This document shows, piece after piece, positions 1-7,021 of a stretch of DNA of 33,388 bases. Each line of letters starts with the position of its first letter. Position 1 is the first letter of the stretch. Source of the stretch: Anaerolineae bacterium. GTDB taxonomy: Bacteria; Chloroflexota; Anaerolineae; B4-G1. Position numbers and translations under genes: made by a program. Where the stretch lies: the NCBI GenBank assembly GCA_016931785.1, contig JAFGED010000403.1:1-33388 (forward strand), in the 5' to 3' direction. The notes under the pieces are model-generated. The model had not been told where the DNA came from and did not search any database. It saw only the letters and a program-made list of their open reading frames with translations.

Positions 1-18
1 ACACCATTTCCTCACAAG

Positions 19-50
19 CAGCGTATACGCCCCAGAGAACAAACACACCC
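19..50 (+). repeat. 32-base dispersed repeat, left copy
   Basis: The core 29-50 matches 33206-33227 at 19 of 22 positions, and the match extends left through CAGC, with most differences being transitions. The left copy includes the perfect palindrome GCGTATACGC (21-30). It is in the same orientation as the right copy. The nature of the element is unknown. Confidence 0.55.
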
Positions 51-105
51 GGGGTATGTCTATAGCGGCGAAGTCAACTTGTCCCAAAACTGACACACAC
101 CCAAG

Positions 106-133
106 TTGCCAAACGATTTGATTCAGGTATAAT
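106..133 (+). promoter_or_regulatory. Promoter of the tRNA-Pro gene
   Basis: A -35 TTGCCA (106-111) and a perfect -10 TATAAT (128-133) are separated by 16 bases. The predicted start near 140 lies about 8 bases before the mature tRNA 5' end, as expected for a tRNA promoter. A C/A-rich stretch ending in ACACCC (81-102) lies directly upstream of the -35. Confidence 0.8.
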
Positions 134-147
134 AACACCGCAATATT

Positions 148-221
148 CGGGGCGTAGCGCAGTTCGGCAGCGCGCACGGATCGGGACCGTGAGGTCCGGG
201 GTTCAAATCCCCGCGCCCCGA
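148..221 (+). tRNA. tRNA-Pro, anticodon CGG
   Basis: The sequence folds as a full cloverleaf. The 7-bp acceptor stem pairs CGGGGCG (148-154) with CGCCCCG (214-220). There is a D arm, an anticodon stem CACGG/CCGTG with the 7-base loop ATCGGGA, and a T arm around GGTTCAAATCC. Loop positions 34-36 read CGG, which decodes the proline codon CCG. The base after the anticodon is G, as usual for proline tRNAs. The discriminator base is A221. CCA is not encoded, so it must be added by CCA-transferase. The gene is monocistronic, with its own promoter upstream and a hairpin directly downstream. Confidence 0.95.
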
Positions 222-227
222 CTAGGT

Positions 228-260
228 GAAACTCCCCAGCGCTTTGCGCTGGGGAGTTTC
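228..260 (+). terminator. Strong hairpin after tRNA-Pro, probable terminator
   Basis: A perfect 15-bp stem (228-242 with 246-260) is closed by a three-base TTT loop and lies seven bases after the tRNA. The 3' arm ends in GTTTC but no long T run follows, so the termination mechanism is less certain than the hairpin. The stem reads equally well on the other strand. Confidence 0.7.
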
Positions 261-357
261 CTAAGGGAAAAGCCTGTGCAATCTTCACTCATCTGCCGTC
301 CCCAAATCCCCCGCTTTGCCATACCCACCACAACGCGGCTTGCTTTTCCACATATGA

Positions 358-376
358 CCCCACTCGACGAGTGGGG
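358..376 (+). terminator. Small hairpin next to the mazG stop, possible terminator
   Basis: An 8-bp perfect stem, CCCCACTC (358-365) with GAGTGGGG (369-376), has a GAC loop. On the plus strand it is followed by GTTCGCTTTT, a weak T-rich tail. On the minus strand it lies just past the end of the MazG-fusion gene but without a T run. It may serve either transcript. The rest of 261-384 shows nothing recognisable. Confidence 0.35.
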
Positions 377-384
377 GTTCGCTT

Positions 385-1833
385 TTACGCTGCCAACTTT
401 GCCTCCTGCCACAGCGACTCTAACGCGTCGATGTCCATCGCCGTCATATCCAGGCCGCGCTCGCGGGCCATCCGCTCCATAGCGCGAAAACGGCGCGCAA
501 AGCGTGCGTTCGCTTGCCGCAGCGCCACCTCTGGGTCGACATCCAGCCAACGCGCCCAATTGACCGCTGCAAACAGCAAGTCACCCACCTCGGCCTCGCG
601 TGCCTCCAGTGTAGCGGCAGCCTCGACCTCGGCGACCTCTTCGCGCACCTTGTCGGCCACGCCGGCAGGGTCACTCCAATCGAACCCCACGCGGGCCGCA
701 CGGCGGCTATAGGTATCCGCCTGCTGCAACGCGGGCAGCGCCGCCGGCACGCCATCAAACACCGACCGCTTCTCTCCCTTCTCCTCCCGCTTGAGCTCCT
801 CCCAACGCCGCAGCACCTCGTCTGTGCCGCTGACCTCGCGCCCACCCCACACGTGAGGATGGCGGTGTTTGAGCTTGCCGTCGATGCCGGAGATGACGGC
901 GGGCATCTTGAACTCGCCCTCCTCGGTAGCTATCTGGGTGTGGATCAAAACCTGCAACAACAGGTCGCCCAGCTCCTCCTGCAACGCACACACGTCGCCC
1001 GTGCCGGCCGCGGCGGCATCGATGGTCGCCGCCACCTCGTACGCCTCCTCCAGAAGCGTCCCGCGCAGGCTCTCGTGGGTCTGCTCGCGATCCCAGGGAC
1101 AGCCATCCGGCGCGCGGAGCTGGGCCATCGTCTCCTGCAACCCCTCAAAGCTGGCGACGCCGGGCAGTGACGGCACATACAGCGTGGTCAGGTGCTCGAC
1201 GTCCTGGCGGTCGAGCTCGTACAGCGGCAGACGCACGACCTGTTCTTCCGGCGTTCCGGCGGCGCGCACCAGCGCCACCTCGTGGTCGTCGGGATATTGG
1301 TTCATCAATGTCAGCTTGACGTCGGCAGCCAGGGCCCGGCTATAGAGCTGGGGCAGCAAAGCCGGCAGATCGGGGTTGAGCGGCGGGTGATGGAGCGCCG
1401 CCACCTCCACCGCGTCATATACCTGCAGGCCGGGCAGCGCGTCGATCCGCAGCGCCGTCAGTGTCGGCTCTATAAAGCTCAACCCCTCCACGATACGCAC
1501 GTCCAACCCGGTATCCCCGACCAGTGCAAGCAGACGAGCTACTGCCGCCTCTCCCACCAGCGGGTGGCCTGGCACGGCGTAGGCCACTCCCTCCGGTCGC
1601 CGGCCCAGCCGCAGCACCTCGGCGGCAATGGCCTCATAGACCTGCGAAAAGTCCTCCGCTCCCTCGTAGAGCGCGTCGAAGGAATGCAACGCCAAACCGG
1701 CCGGCAACCCGGCCACGGTTGGATGGCGCTCCGTACGCAGCCACACCTCCCTCGCCGCCTCCAGCACCTCCCATGCCTCTCGCGTCAGATGGCGTGGATC
1801 CCCAGGACCCAGGCCGACAATGGTAATTGACAT
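385..1833 (-). CDS. mazG: Tetrapyrrole-methylase-like / MazG nucleotide pyrophosphohydrolase fusion (YabN type)
   Basis: The protein has 482 residues in two parts. Residues 1 to about 222 form an SAM-dependent tetrapyrrole (corrin/porphyrin) methylase-like domain starting ITIVGLGPGDP. Residues about 225-480 carry two MazG units. The first has the classic CPWDREQTHESLR (245-257), EEAYE (262-266) and EELGD (286-290) Mg-binding acids. The second is degenerate, with EEVAEVE (398-404) and EVGDLL (415-420). MazG proteins hydrolyse NTPs to NMP and pyrophosphate in the cytosol and are linked to nucleotide-pool cleaning. The role of the methylase part in this fusion is not established. The ATG start is preceded by AAGGGGAAG. 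The gene is divergent from the LAGLIDADG gene and has its own promoter. Confidence 0.93.
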   Translation of the reverse strand: MSITIVGLGPGDPRHLTREAWEVLEAAREVWLRTERHPTVAGLPAGLALHSFDALYEGAEDFSQVYEAIAAEVLRLGRRPEGVAYAVPGHPLVGEAAVARLLALVGDTGLDVRIVEGLSFIEPTLTALRIDALPGLQVYDAVEVAALHHPPLNPDLPALLPQLYSRALAADVKLTLMNQYPDDHEVALVRAAGTPEEQVVRLPLYELDRQDVEHLTTLYVPSLPGVASFEGLQETMAQLRAPDGCPWDREQTHESLRGTLLEEAYEVAATIDAAAAGTGDVCALQEELGDLLLQVLIHTQIATEEGEFKMPAVISGIDGKLKHRHPHVWGGREVSGTDEVLRRWEELKREEKGEKRSVFDGVPAALPALQQADTYSRRAARVGFDWSDPAGVADKVREEVAEVEAAATLEAREAEVGDLLFAAVNWARWLDVDPEVALRQANARFARRFRAMERMARERGLDMTAMDIDALESLWQEAKLAA

Positions 1834-1846
1834 CGGCTTCCCCTTT

Positions 1847-1875
1847 TTGACGGAACATATGTTCTACAGTACAAT
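1847..1875 (+). promoter_or_regulatory. Promoter of the HTH-LAGLIDADG gene
   Basis: A -35 TTGACG (1847-1852) and a -10 TACAAT (1870-1875) are separated by the optimal 17 bases. The predicted start near 1882 leaves a leader of about 45 bases containing AAGGAGGG (1910-1917) nine bases before the ATG at 1927. Palindromes occupy the spacer and the -10 region. Confidence 0.75.
1853..1864. promoter_or_regulatory. LexA-like operator palindrome GAACATATGTTC
   Basis: This is a perfect 12-bp palindrome that begins directly after the -35 hexamer and lies wholly inside the promoter spacer. It fits the GAAC-N4-GTTC SOS box bound by LexA in Bacillus and Actinobacteria. Whether LexA of this organism uses that box cannot be judged from the window. 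Its position would block RNA polymerase at the plus-strand promoter. It also lies in the leader of the divergent mazG transcript. Confidence 0.55.
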
Positions 1876-1885
1876 ATCCATGTAC
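1869..1885. promoter_or_regulatory. Inverted repeat GTACA-N7-TGTAC over the -10 box
   Basis: Five-base arms (1869-1873 and 1881-1885) bracket the TACAAT -10 element and the probable transcription start. It could be an operator for a dimeric repressor, possibly the HTH protein encoded just downstream. Short arms like these can also arise by chance. Confidence 0.35.
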
Positions 1886-1898
1886 GATTCCGTGCGGC

Positions 1899-1927
1899 AT
1901 CATACCACAAAGGAGGGTATCGAGCAA
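1899..1927 (-). promoter_or_regulatory. Divergent promoter of the MazG-fusion gene
   Basis: On the minus strand, TTGCTC (1922-1927) and TATGAT (1899-1904) are separated by 17 bases. The -35 overlaps the start codon of the plus-strand gene, so the two divergent promoters interpenetrate. Transcription would start near 1892 and run through both palindromes before the mazG ATG at 1833. Confidence 0.5.
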
Positions 1928-3219
1928 TGCCTGCTCACCGAAAGCACATACCAAAGGAAACCTTGCAGCATCTTTACCTGGAACAAGGCCAGAGTCCGAG
2001 GAAAATCGGCCTGCAGCTCGGCTGCGGCGAAACCGCCGTGCGCAAGCGACTGAAGGAATACAACATCCCGATGCGCTCGCGCTCCCGGGCGATTCGCCTG
2101 GGCAAGGGAATCGCCATCGAACGCGAGGCGCTGGTCGAGCTTTACTGGGGCCAGGGCCTTTCCATCCCCGAGGTGTCCGCCCGCCTGGATTGCAGCGAGG
2201 ACGTTATTCGCAGCCGTATGCAGGAGTACGACATCCCCCGCCGCACGTCCTCGGAAAGCGCGCAGTTGAGCCGTGGGATCGACCTGCCCGAGGAATTGGC
2301 GCGGGAGTGGTATACAGGGCAGCAACTCTCGATAGCCGCCATCGCCGAACGGCTCGATTGTAGCGAGACCGCGGTGCGCAACAAGCTGGCCCAATACGGT
2401 ATCGAACGACGAGCGCCGTGGGCACACAACGCGGTCGAGCTGGGCGAGGATGAGCTGAGACGGCTATACGCAGAAGAGGGAATGACCCTGGAAGCCATCG
2501 CCGAGGCTTACGATTGCAGTGCGGCGACGGTGAGCCGAAAGATGAGCAGGTTTGGCATCGCGGCCCGCTCACCCTGGCGCGAGCGCTACCTGCGCCACAA
2601 TTTCAGCGGCGATCCACTGGAGAAAGCCTACCTCGTCGGCTTTCGCCTGGGCGATCTCACCGTGCGCCGCGCCGAACTGTCCATCGAGGTGCTCATGACG
2701 ACAACGTGTCAAGAACAAGTCGACCTGATGTACAAGCTATTCGACCGCTACGGTCACGTTTACGAGCACCACCGGCCGGATAAAAAGGTCTTTATGCAGG
2801 CCCGTCTGGACGACAGCTTCGATTTCCTGCTACCCAAGGAAGACCGCATCCCCGATTGGGTATTGGCGGATACCGAATGTTTCTTCGCTTTCCTCGCCGG
2901 CTACATAGATGCAGATGGCTCAATTCGGATTGCAGGTAACCACAGTGCGCGCCTGGATATTCAAAGCTATGATTCAGGATTTCAAAAGGACACTTGGAAA
3001 CAACTGACAGCCCAAGGATTCTCACTTTCAGAACCCACCATCGTGGTCCCAGCAGGTTATACCAACGCAGCGGGTATCGTCCGCAACAAAGACACCTGGG
3101 GGCTCAACGTACACTGCCGCCGTGAGATAGCTAGACTGCTGCAGTGTTTGATACCCCACCTTAAACACGAAAAACGTCTTGGAGACGCATTAGCAGCCTA
3201 TGCCGTAGTGCGAAAATAA
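1927..3219 (+). CDS. Stand-alone LAGLIDADG endonuclease-like protein with four N-terminal HTH repeats
   Basis: The protein has 430 residues. Residues about 8-215 hold four helix-turn-helix repeats (about 8-50, 62-106, 118-162 and 170-213). Each follows the pattern LY..qG.S...Ia..l.Cs...vr..l..Y.I..R, with C33, C89, C145 and C197 in equivalent places. Two LAGLIDADG helices follow: LVGFRLGDL (236-244) and the near-canonical LAGYIDADG (323-331). Both keep the last Asp (D243, D330) that binds metal in active enzymes, so DNA cleavage is plausible but unproven. WhiA has the reverse order, with a LAGLIDADG fold followed by one C-terminal HTH. No host intron or intein is seen, so this is a free-standing gene. 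It is the only plus-strand protein gene here, with a strong RBS, its own promoter and a terminator. A transcription factor on a dead endonuclease fold is the alternative. Confidence 0.9.
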   Translation: MPAHRKHIPKETLQHLYLEQGQSPRKIGLQLGCGETAVRKRLKEYNIPMRSRSRAIRLGKGIAIEREALVELYWGQGLSIPEVSARLDCSEDVIRSRMQEYDIPRRTSSESAQLSRGIDLPEELAREWYTGQQLSIAAIAERLDCSETAVRNKLAQYGIERRAPWAHNAVELGEDELRRLYAEEGMTLEAIAEAYDCSAATVSRKMSRFGIAARSPWRERYLRHNFSGDPLEKAYLVGFRLGDLTVRRAELSIEVLMTTTCQEQVDLMYKLFDRYGHVYEHHRPDKKVFMQARLDDSFDFLLPKEDRIPDWVLADTECFFAFLAGYIDADGSIRIAGNHSARLDIQSYDSGFQKDTWKQLTAQGFSLSEPTIVVPAGYTNAAGIVRNKDTWGLNVHCRREIARLLQCLIPHLKHEKRLGDALAAYAVVRK

Positions 3220-3248
3220 AAGCGAGGTCGCCAGCGACCTCGCTTTTT
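3218..3248. terminator. Bidirectional intrinsic terminator between the LAGLIDADG gene and rpsI
   Basis: The 10-bp stem AGCGAGGTCG/CGACCTCGCT (3221-3230 and 3235-3244) has a CCAG loop and is extended by A-T pairs. TTTTT follows on the plus strand, and the minus strand has CGCTTTTATTTT. It overlaps the TAA of the plus-strand gene and lies 34 bases past the rpsI stop, so it ends both convergent transcripts. Confidence 0.9.
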
Positions 3249-3281
3249 GCGCAATTCATATTGCAGAATTAAGCAATTTCC

Positions 3282-3671
3282 TCAACGTTTCGTGTATTGA
3301 GGGGCCTTCCTAGCACGTTTAAGCCCGGGCTTTTTACGTTCCTTGGCCCGCGCGTCGCGGGTGAGATAACCGCCCTTGCGCAGAACGGACCGCAAGTCCG
3401 GATCCACCTTCAACAGCGCTCGCGCGATGGCAAGCTGAACCGCCCTGGCCTGGCCGCCGATTCCCCCACCCCGCACCTGAACGCTGACATTGAATCGATG
3501 CTCCGTCGCCGTCGCCTGAAGCGGCGCTTTGAGCGCGAGCATGTCCATACCTCGAGGGAAAAACTGCTCCGCAGGTTTATCGTTGACGACGATAGAACCA
3601 TCGCCCCCGGGGAAGAGACGCGCTCGAGCGGTAGCGGTCTTGCGCCGTCCAACTGCTTCATAGTACTCCAT
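3282..3671 (-). CDS. rpsI: 30S ribosomal protein S9
   Basis: The 129-residue protein is full length. The N-terminus reads EAVGRRKTATARARL. The central GGGIGGQARAVQLAIARAL matches the S9 core. The basic tail ends in QYTKR, the conserved extension that reaches the P-site tRNA in the 30S subunit. It is the last gene of the minus-strand block and follows rplM by 19 bases, the usual rplM-rpsI pair. The ATG is preceded by a purine-rich GGAGAGAGAG stretch. A bidirectional terminator lies just downstream. Confidence 0.98.
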   Translation of the reverse strand: MEYYEAVGRRKTATARARLFPGGDGSIVVNDKPAEQFFPRGMDMLALKAPLQATATEHRFNVSVQVRGGGIGGQARAVQLAIARALLKVDPDLRSVLRKGGYLTRDARAKERKKPGLKRARKAPQYTKR

Positions 3672-3690
3672 ATGCTCTCTCTCCTATCCG

Positions 3691-4131
3691 TTATCCTAAC
3701 TCTAGCGCCTTGGGTTGTTGCGCCTCGTGGGGATGCTCCGGGCCGGCATAGACCTTCAAGTGTCCGAACACCTGCCGCCCCAGCCGATTCTTTGGCAACA
3801 TACCCCGCACCGCGTGCTCGATCACCCGAGTGGGATGCTGCTGGAGCAAGTTGCGCAGCGTGATCTCCTTGAGCCCACCGGGATAGCCCGAGTGTCGATA
3901 ATACATCTTTTGATCCAACTTACGTCCCGTCACGTGCACCTTTTCAGCGTTGACGACGATCACAAAGTCGCCGGCGTCCACCGAAGGCGAGTAGACAGGC
4001 TTGTGCTTGCCACGCAAGACACTCGCTACCTGGGCTGCCAACCGCCCCAAGGTCTGCCCGCTGGCATCCACCACGTACCATTCCCGCTGGACATCTTCTT
4101 CCTTTGTCACATAAGTCTTCTTCACGATCAT
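3691..4131 (-). CDS. rplM: 50S ribosomal protein L13
   Basis: The 146-residue protein is of normal length. It shows [17 protein letters not shown] near the N-terminus, then the [18 protein letters not shown] block, [11 protein letters not shown] and the [12 protein letters not shown] signature. L13 is an early-assembling large-subunit protein. The ATG at 4131 is preceded closely by TAGGAG. The gene is paired with rpsI. Its upstream gap contains a 13-bp hairpin (4188-4223) that could terminate the gene before it or regulate rplM, since autoregulated L13 leaders are known in other bacteria. Confidence 0.98.
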   Translation of the reverse strand: MIVKKTYVTKEEDVQREWYVVDASGQTLGRLAAQVASVLRGKHKPVYSPSVDAGDFVIVVNAEKVHVTGRKLDQKMYYRHSGYPGGLKEITLRNLLQQHPTRVIEHAVRGMLPKNRLGRQVFGHLKVYAGPEHPHEAQQPKALELG

Positions 4132-4187
4132 TTACTCCTAGCTGATAACCTTTCTTCAAATGAAAACGCCGGAATCGGGCCAAGGCC

Positions 4188-4223
4188 GCGTTCAAAAACA
4201 GTTTGCAATTTGTCTTTGAACGC
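4188..4223 (-). promoter_or_regulatory. Hairpin in the rplM leader
   Basis: The 13-bp stem (4188-4200 with 4211-4223; one G-U pair in the minus-strand RNA) has a 10-base loop. It lies between the stop of the zinc-ribbon gene at 4230 and rplM. No T run follows on the minus strand, so a processing site or L13 leader element is as likely as a terminator. No clear promoter is visible in this gap. Confidence 0.45.
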
Positions 4224-4229
4224 CCAAGT

Positions 4230-6014
4230 CTACTGAAAATACCAGAAGGTATTTCGATCGGCCCAGCGCGCATCGACCAGCGTCGCCTCTTCGTAAAGCG
4301 TTTCGTACTCCTCCCCACCATCGGCCCGCACCCTGCGGACCTCTCTGTCGTCCGAATCATCACCCGTGATGGCGGTGTAGATCACGTACCGCCCATCGGA
4401 TGTGAATACGGCGTTCACCAATCCCTCCGCATCGTCGTCCAACTCAACTGGCTCAGCGCCATCTTTGACCTCAACGCTGTACAGCACCGGATCATCTCCG
4501 CTGTCCTCGACCGCCGAAAAGACCAAGGTGCGGTTGTTGGGCGATAGCGCCATCGGTTGAATAGAATCCCAATCCTCCAACAAATAGAACCCCGTATCCT
4601 TGTCCACCGGCGTGACGAACAAGGCGTCCTCGCCATCCCCCTGGTCCTCTATCCTGAGATACAGCATCGAATTGTTGAGAAGGTACGCGCCATCCCTGAG
4701 ATCGACGTCATCACCAGACCACAACTCGACGACGGCGTTGCCGCCGTAATCAGCACTGAGAAGGGTCACGTCTTCGCCCTCCAGAACTACGACGAGTAGT
4801 CTGGCAGGACTCGTGCGGACGGCCTCGAACATAACACCTTCGCCCTCAGCCACCTCGACGCCTTCGCCGCCTGCAACGGGCCGCGCGTACAACGTCCCTT
4901 GGCCGTCATCGTCCCTGACGACATAGTACATATACCGACCGTCCGGGGAAAAGTCCAAACTGATCTCTATTCCCTCTGCAATCGGCTGATCACTCTCTGA
5001 AAGTGCGTAAAGCTGCACCTCGTCGTCATCTTCGTCCTCTCTGATGCTGTAATACAGCTCGCGACCAGTAGGAGGGAACCCAAAGAAGTAGACGCTGGCG
5101 ACCTCGTCGGTGACCTCGACCTCTTCGCCAGAACGTCGTTCCATCAGGAACAACTGGTATTCTCCGCCATCCTCCTGGACATAGGCGACGCGAGAACCAT
5201 CAGACGAAAGCGCAGTCGAACCAAGACCCTCAAACTCATCGAGCAGGACCTCCTCCTTCTGCCGCGCGATATCTACAACGGTCAGCGTCGCTTCGCCGCG
5301 ACTGCTTTCGTCCTTATACAGAAGCGCCGAACCATCGGAGGAAAAGTAGCAATAGTCCGCCTTGGCCAACTGCTCGGATTCCTGTCCAAGCTTGGCAACG
5401 TGGCAGCGCGCCTGACCATCCATGTTCTCGCGCACGGCAAAAAGGCCGGGTTTGATAAAGAAGCCTACCGCCAGACTATCCGCACCGGACTCCAAGACCT
5501 CGATCGGCTCTGCATCCCCGATGCGCATCTGCTGGATCACGATATCATCGTCAAGACGATACCACAAGAACAGGCGATCCGAGTCAGGCAGAAAAGCACC
5601 GTAGCTTCCCCCTATCCTGCTCTGGTACACACCATCCTTGATCAATGGAAAAGATAGATAGGTGCTCTGAACACCCTCTGCCAGCAGAGTCCCCTGGTCC
5701 TGATCCTGCCCCAGTTTCAGCAAGCACAGATCCGCCTCGCCATCCCCGTTTGGGAAGGCGAGCAGGATTTCGTCGCGGCCGCCCAAGCTCGGAAGGACCA
5801 ACAGGGCGACAACTGCGATGCAGACGACGCCCAGGCACAGCAGGACTATGCCACCTATCCCCCCTCCAATGGCTAACCTGTGCCGCTTCAGCATCTCGAC
5901 CGGTGTAGGTTTGGCTGCCACCGCAGCTCGCGGCTCTATCCCAAGCTGGCCTCCACAACCAGCGCAAAACTGCGCGCCCTCACGATTCTCCTGACCGCAA
6001 ACTGGACACAGCAT
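4230..6014 (-). CDS. Membrane-anchored protein with N-terminal zinc ribbon and extracytoplasmic beta-propeller repeats
   Basis: Read from the ATG at 6014 (AAAGGAGG about six bases upstream), the protein has 594 residues. A longer reading frame to 6248 would run through a terminator hairpin and is rejected. Residues 1-21 form a short zinc ribbon (C3, C6, C17, C20). Residues about 47-77 are one hydrophobic membrane segment. The remainder is acidic and carries repeated beta-propeller blades of the TolB/WD40-like kind, such as LSSDGSRVAYV, DFSPDGRYMYYV, ALSPNNRTLVFS and VFTSDGRYVIYT. The predicted topology has the ribbon in the cytoplasm and the propeller outside. No catalytic triad is evident, so it is probably a sensor or scaffold. 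It interrupts the usual truA-rplM order and lies between two strong hairpins. Confidence 0.85.
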   Translation of the reverse strand: MLCPVCGQENREGAQFCAGCGGQLGIEPRAAVAAKPTPVEMLKRHRLAIGGGIGGIVLLCLGVVCIAVVALLVLPSLGGRDEILLAFPNGDGEADLCLLKLGQDQDQGTLLAEGVQSTYLSFPLIKDGVYQSRIGGSYGAFLPDSDRLFLWYRLDDDIVIQQMRIGDAEPIEVLESGADSLAVGFFIKPGLFAVRENMDGQARCHVAKLGQESEQLAKADYCYFSSDGSALLYKDESSRGEATLTVVDIARQKEEVLLDEFEGLGSTALSSDGSRVAYVQEDGGEYQLFLMERRSGEEVEVTDEVASVYFFGFPPTGRELYYSIREDEDDDEVQLYALSESDQPIAEGIEISLDFSPDGRYMYYVVRDDDGQGTLYARPVAGGEGVEVAEGEGVMFEAVRTSPARLLVVVLEGEDVTLLSADYGGNAVVELWSGDDVDLRDGAYLLNNSMLYLRIEDQGDGEDALFVTPVDKDTGFYLLEDWDSIQPMALSPNNRTLVFSAVEDSGDDPVLYSVEVKDGAEPVELDDDAEGLVNAVFTSDGRYVIYTAITGDDSDDREVRRVRADGGEEYETLYEEATLVDARWADRNTFWYFQ

Positions 6015-6127
6015 GTTGAGCCTCCTTTCAATCAAACCGCCGATGACTCGTGCCCTAGAGAATCTCAGTATGTAACTACTCAGCCCTGCTTCGCAGTCAC
6101 CTTTCGCGACAAAAAGAGGAGGAAGGC

Positions 6128-6166
6128 GGGAGGTTCGAGGGCGGCTTCGCCGTCCTCGACCCTCCC
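6128..6166. terminator. Large hairpin behind truA, probable end of the ribosomal operon
   Basis: An 18-bp stem (6128-6145 with 6149-6166; one mismatch, one wobble) has a TTC loop. On the minus strand it is followed by a T-rich stretch ending CTCTTTTTG. On the plus strand CCCCTTTTT follows within 20 bases. It lies 58 bases past the truA stop and would end the long ribosomal transcript. No convincing promoter for the zinc-ribbon gene was found between it and 6014. Confidence 0.7.
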
Positions 6167-6223
6167 ATCTCTCCCCTTTTTGAGCGAGGACCACTGCTCG
6201 GGCGAACAGCCTGAGTAGATACC

Positions 6224-7003
6224 TCAGTATTTTACTTCCACCAAGCACAGGCCATGCGGGGGAGCCGTCGGTCCGGCCTGGCTGCGATCACGCGACGCCA
6301 GCACCATCGCAAACTCCTCCACCGTCATCTCGCCTCGTCCCACCTGGAGCAGCGTGCCGACGACGCTGCGCACCATATGGTAAAGAAAGGCATTCGCTTC
6401 AATGTCAAAGTTCAACCAGGGCAAGCCCTGAGTGCGCTCATCACAAGCGCAACTGAAGGAGGGCTTCTCCTCCCACTTAGCCGCCAGCACCCGCCGTACG
6501 GTGGTGCGGTCTGGCTTGAACGGCTGCCCGAAAGCAGCAAAGTCATGCTCACCTACGAGCGATCTCGCCGCCTGTTGCATTGCTGCTACATCCAGTGGCG
6601 CAACCACGTGCAGGCTGTACCGCAAGGCCAGAGGCCAGCGCACCGGCGTGTTGCACACCGTGTACCGGTACCGCCTGCTGCGAGCATCGTAGCGCGGGTG
6701 GAAATCCGCCGCGCACTCCTCAAGCTGTAAAAAAGAAACGTCGGCGGGCAAAACTGCGTTCAGTGCCCGCCACAGGTTGTCCAGTCCGTGCCGCCAAGCT
6801 GTGTCAAAAGCGACGACCTGTCCAGTAGCATGTACACCAGCGTCGGTCCGACCCGCCGCCAGAACGGTGACCGCTTCCCGAGTGCTGCCCGTCACCCGAG
6901 CGAGAGCTGCTTCCAACACCTCCTGGACGGTTAAGGCATTGGCCTGACGTTGAAATCCGCTGTACTCCGTCCCATCGTAGGCGACGAGCCCACGCACGCG
7001 CAT
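6224..7003 (-). CDS. truA: tRNA pseudouridine(38-40) synthase
   Basis: TruA converts uridines 38-40 of the tRNA anticodon arm to pseudouridine. The protein of 259 residues starts MRVRGLVAYDGTEYSGFQRQ, the usual family N-terminus. It carries the catalytic aspartate in GRTDAGVHA (D54) and later YHMVRSVVGTLLQVGRG. A GTG at 7018, three bases after the rplQ stop, would add five residues (264 aa). The ATG at 7003 is preferred because its N-terminus fits the family, but the RBS evidence does not separate them. The gene sits at the distal end of the alpha operon, as in many bacteria. Confidence 0.96.
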   Translation of the reverse strand: MRVRGLVAYDGTEYSGFQRQANALTVQEVLEAALARVTGSTREAVTVLAAGRTDAGVHATGQVVAFDTAWRHGLDNLWRALNAVLPADVSFLQLEECAADFHPRYDARSRRYRYTVCNTPVRWPLALRYSLHVVAPLDVAAMQQAARSLVGEHDFAAFGQPFKPDRTTVRRVLAAKWEEKPSFSCACDERTQGLPWLNFDIEANAFLYHMVRSVVGTLLQVGRGEMTVEEFAMVLASRDRSQAGPTAPPHGLCLVEVKY

Positions 7004-7021
7004 CGTCGCGCCACCCACCGG

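Noticed and set aside
1927-3219. WhiA orthologue
   Set aside because: WhiA has the LAGLIDADG fold first and one HTH at the C-terminus. The order and number of domains differ here, and the genes that usually accompany whiA are absent.
6015-6248. N-terminal extension of the zinc-ribbon protein to 672 residues
   Set aside because: It would translate through the 39-base terminator hairpin. The ATG at 6014 has an excellent ribosome-binding site and starts directly at the zinc ribbon.
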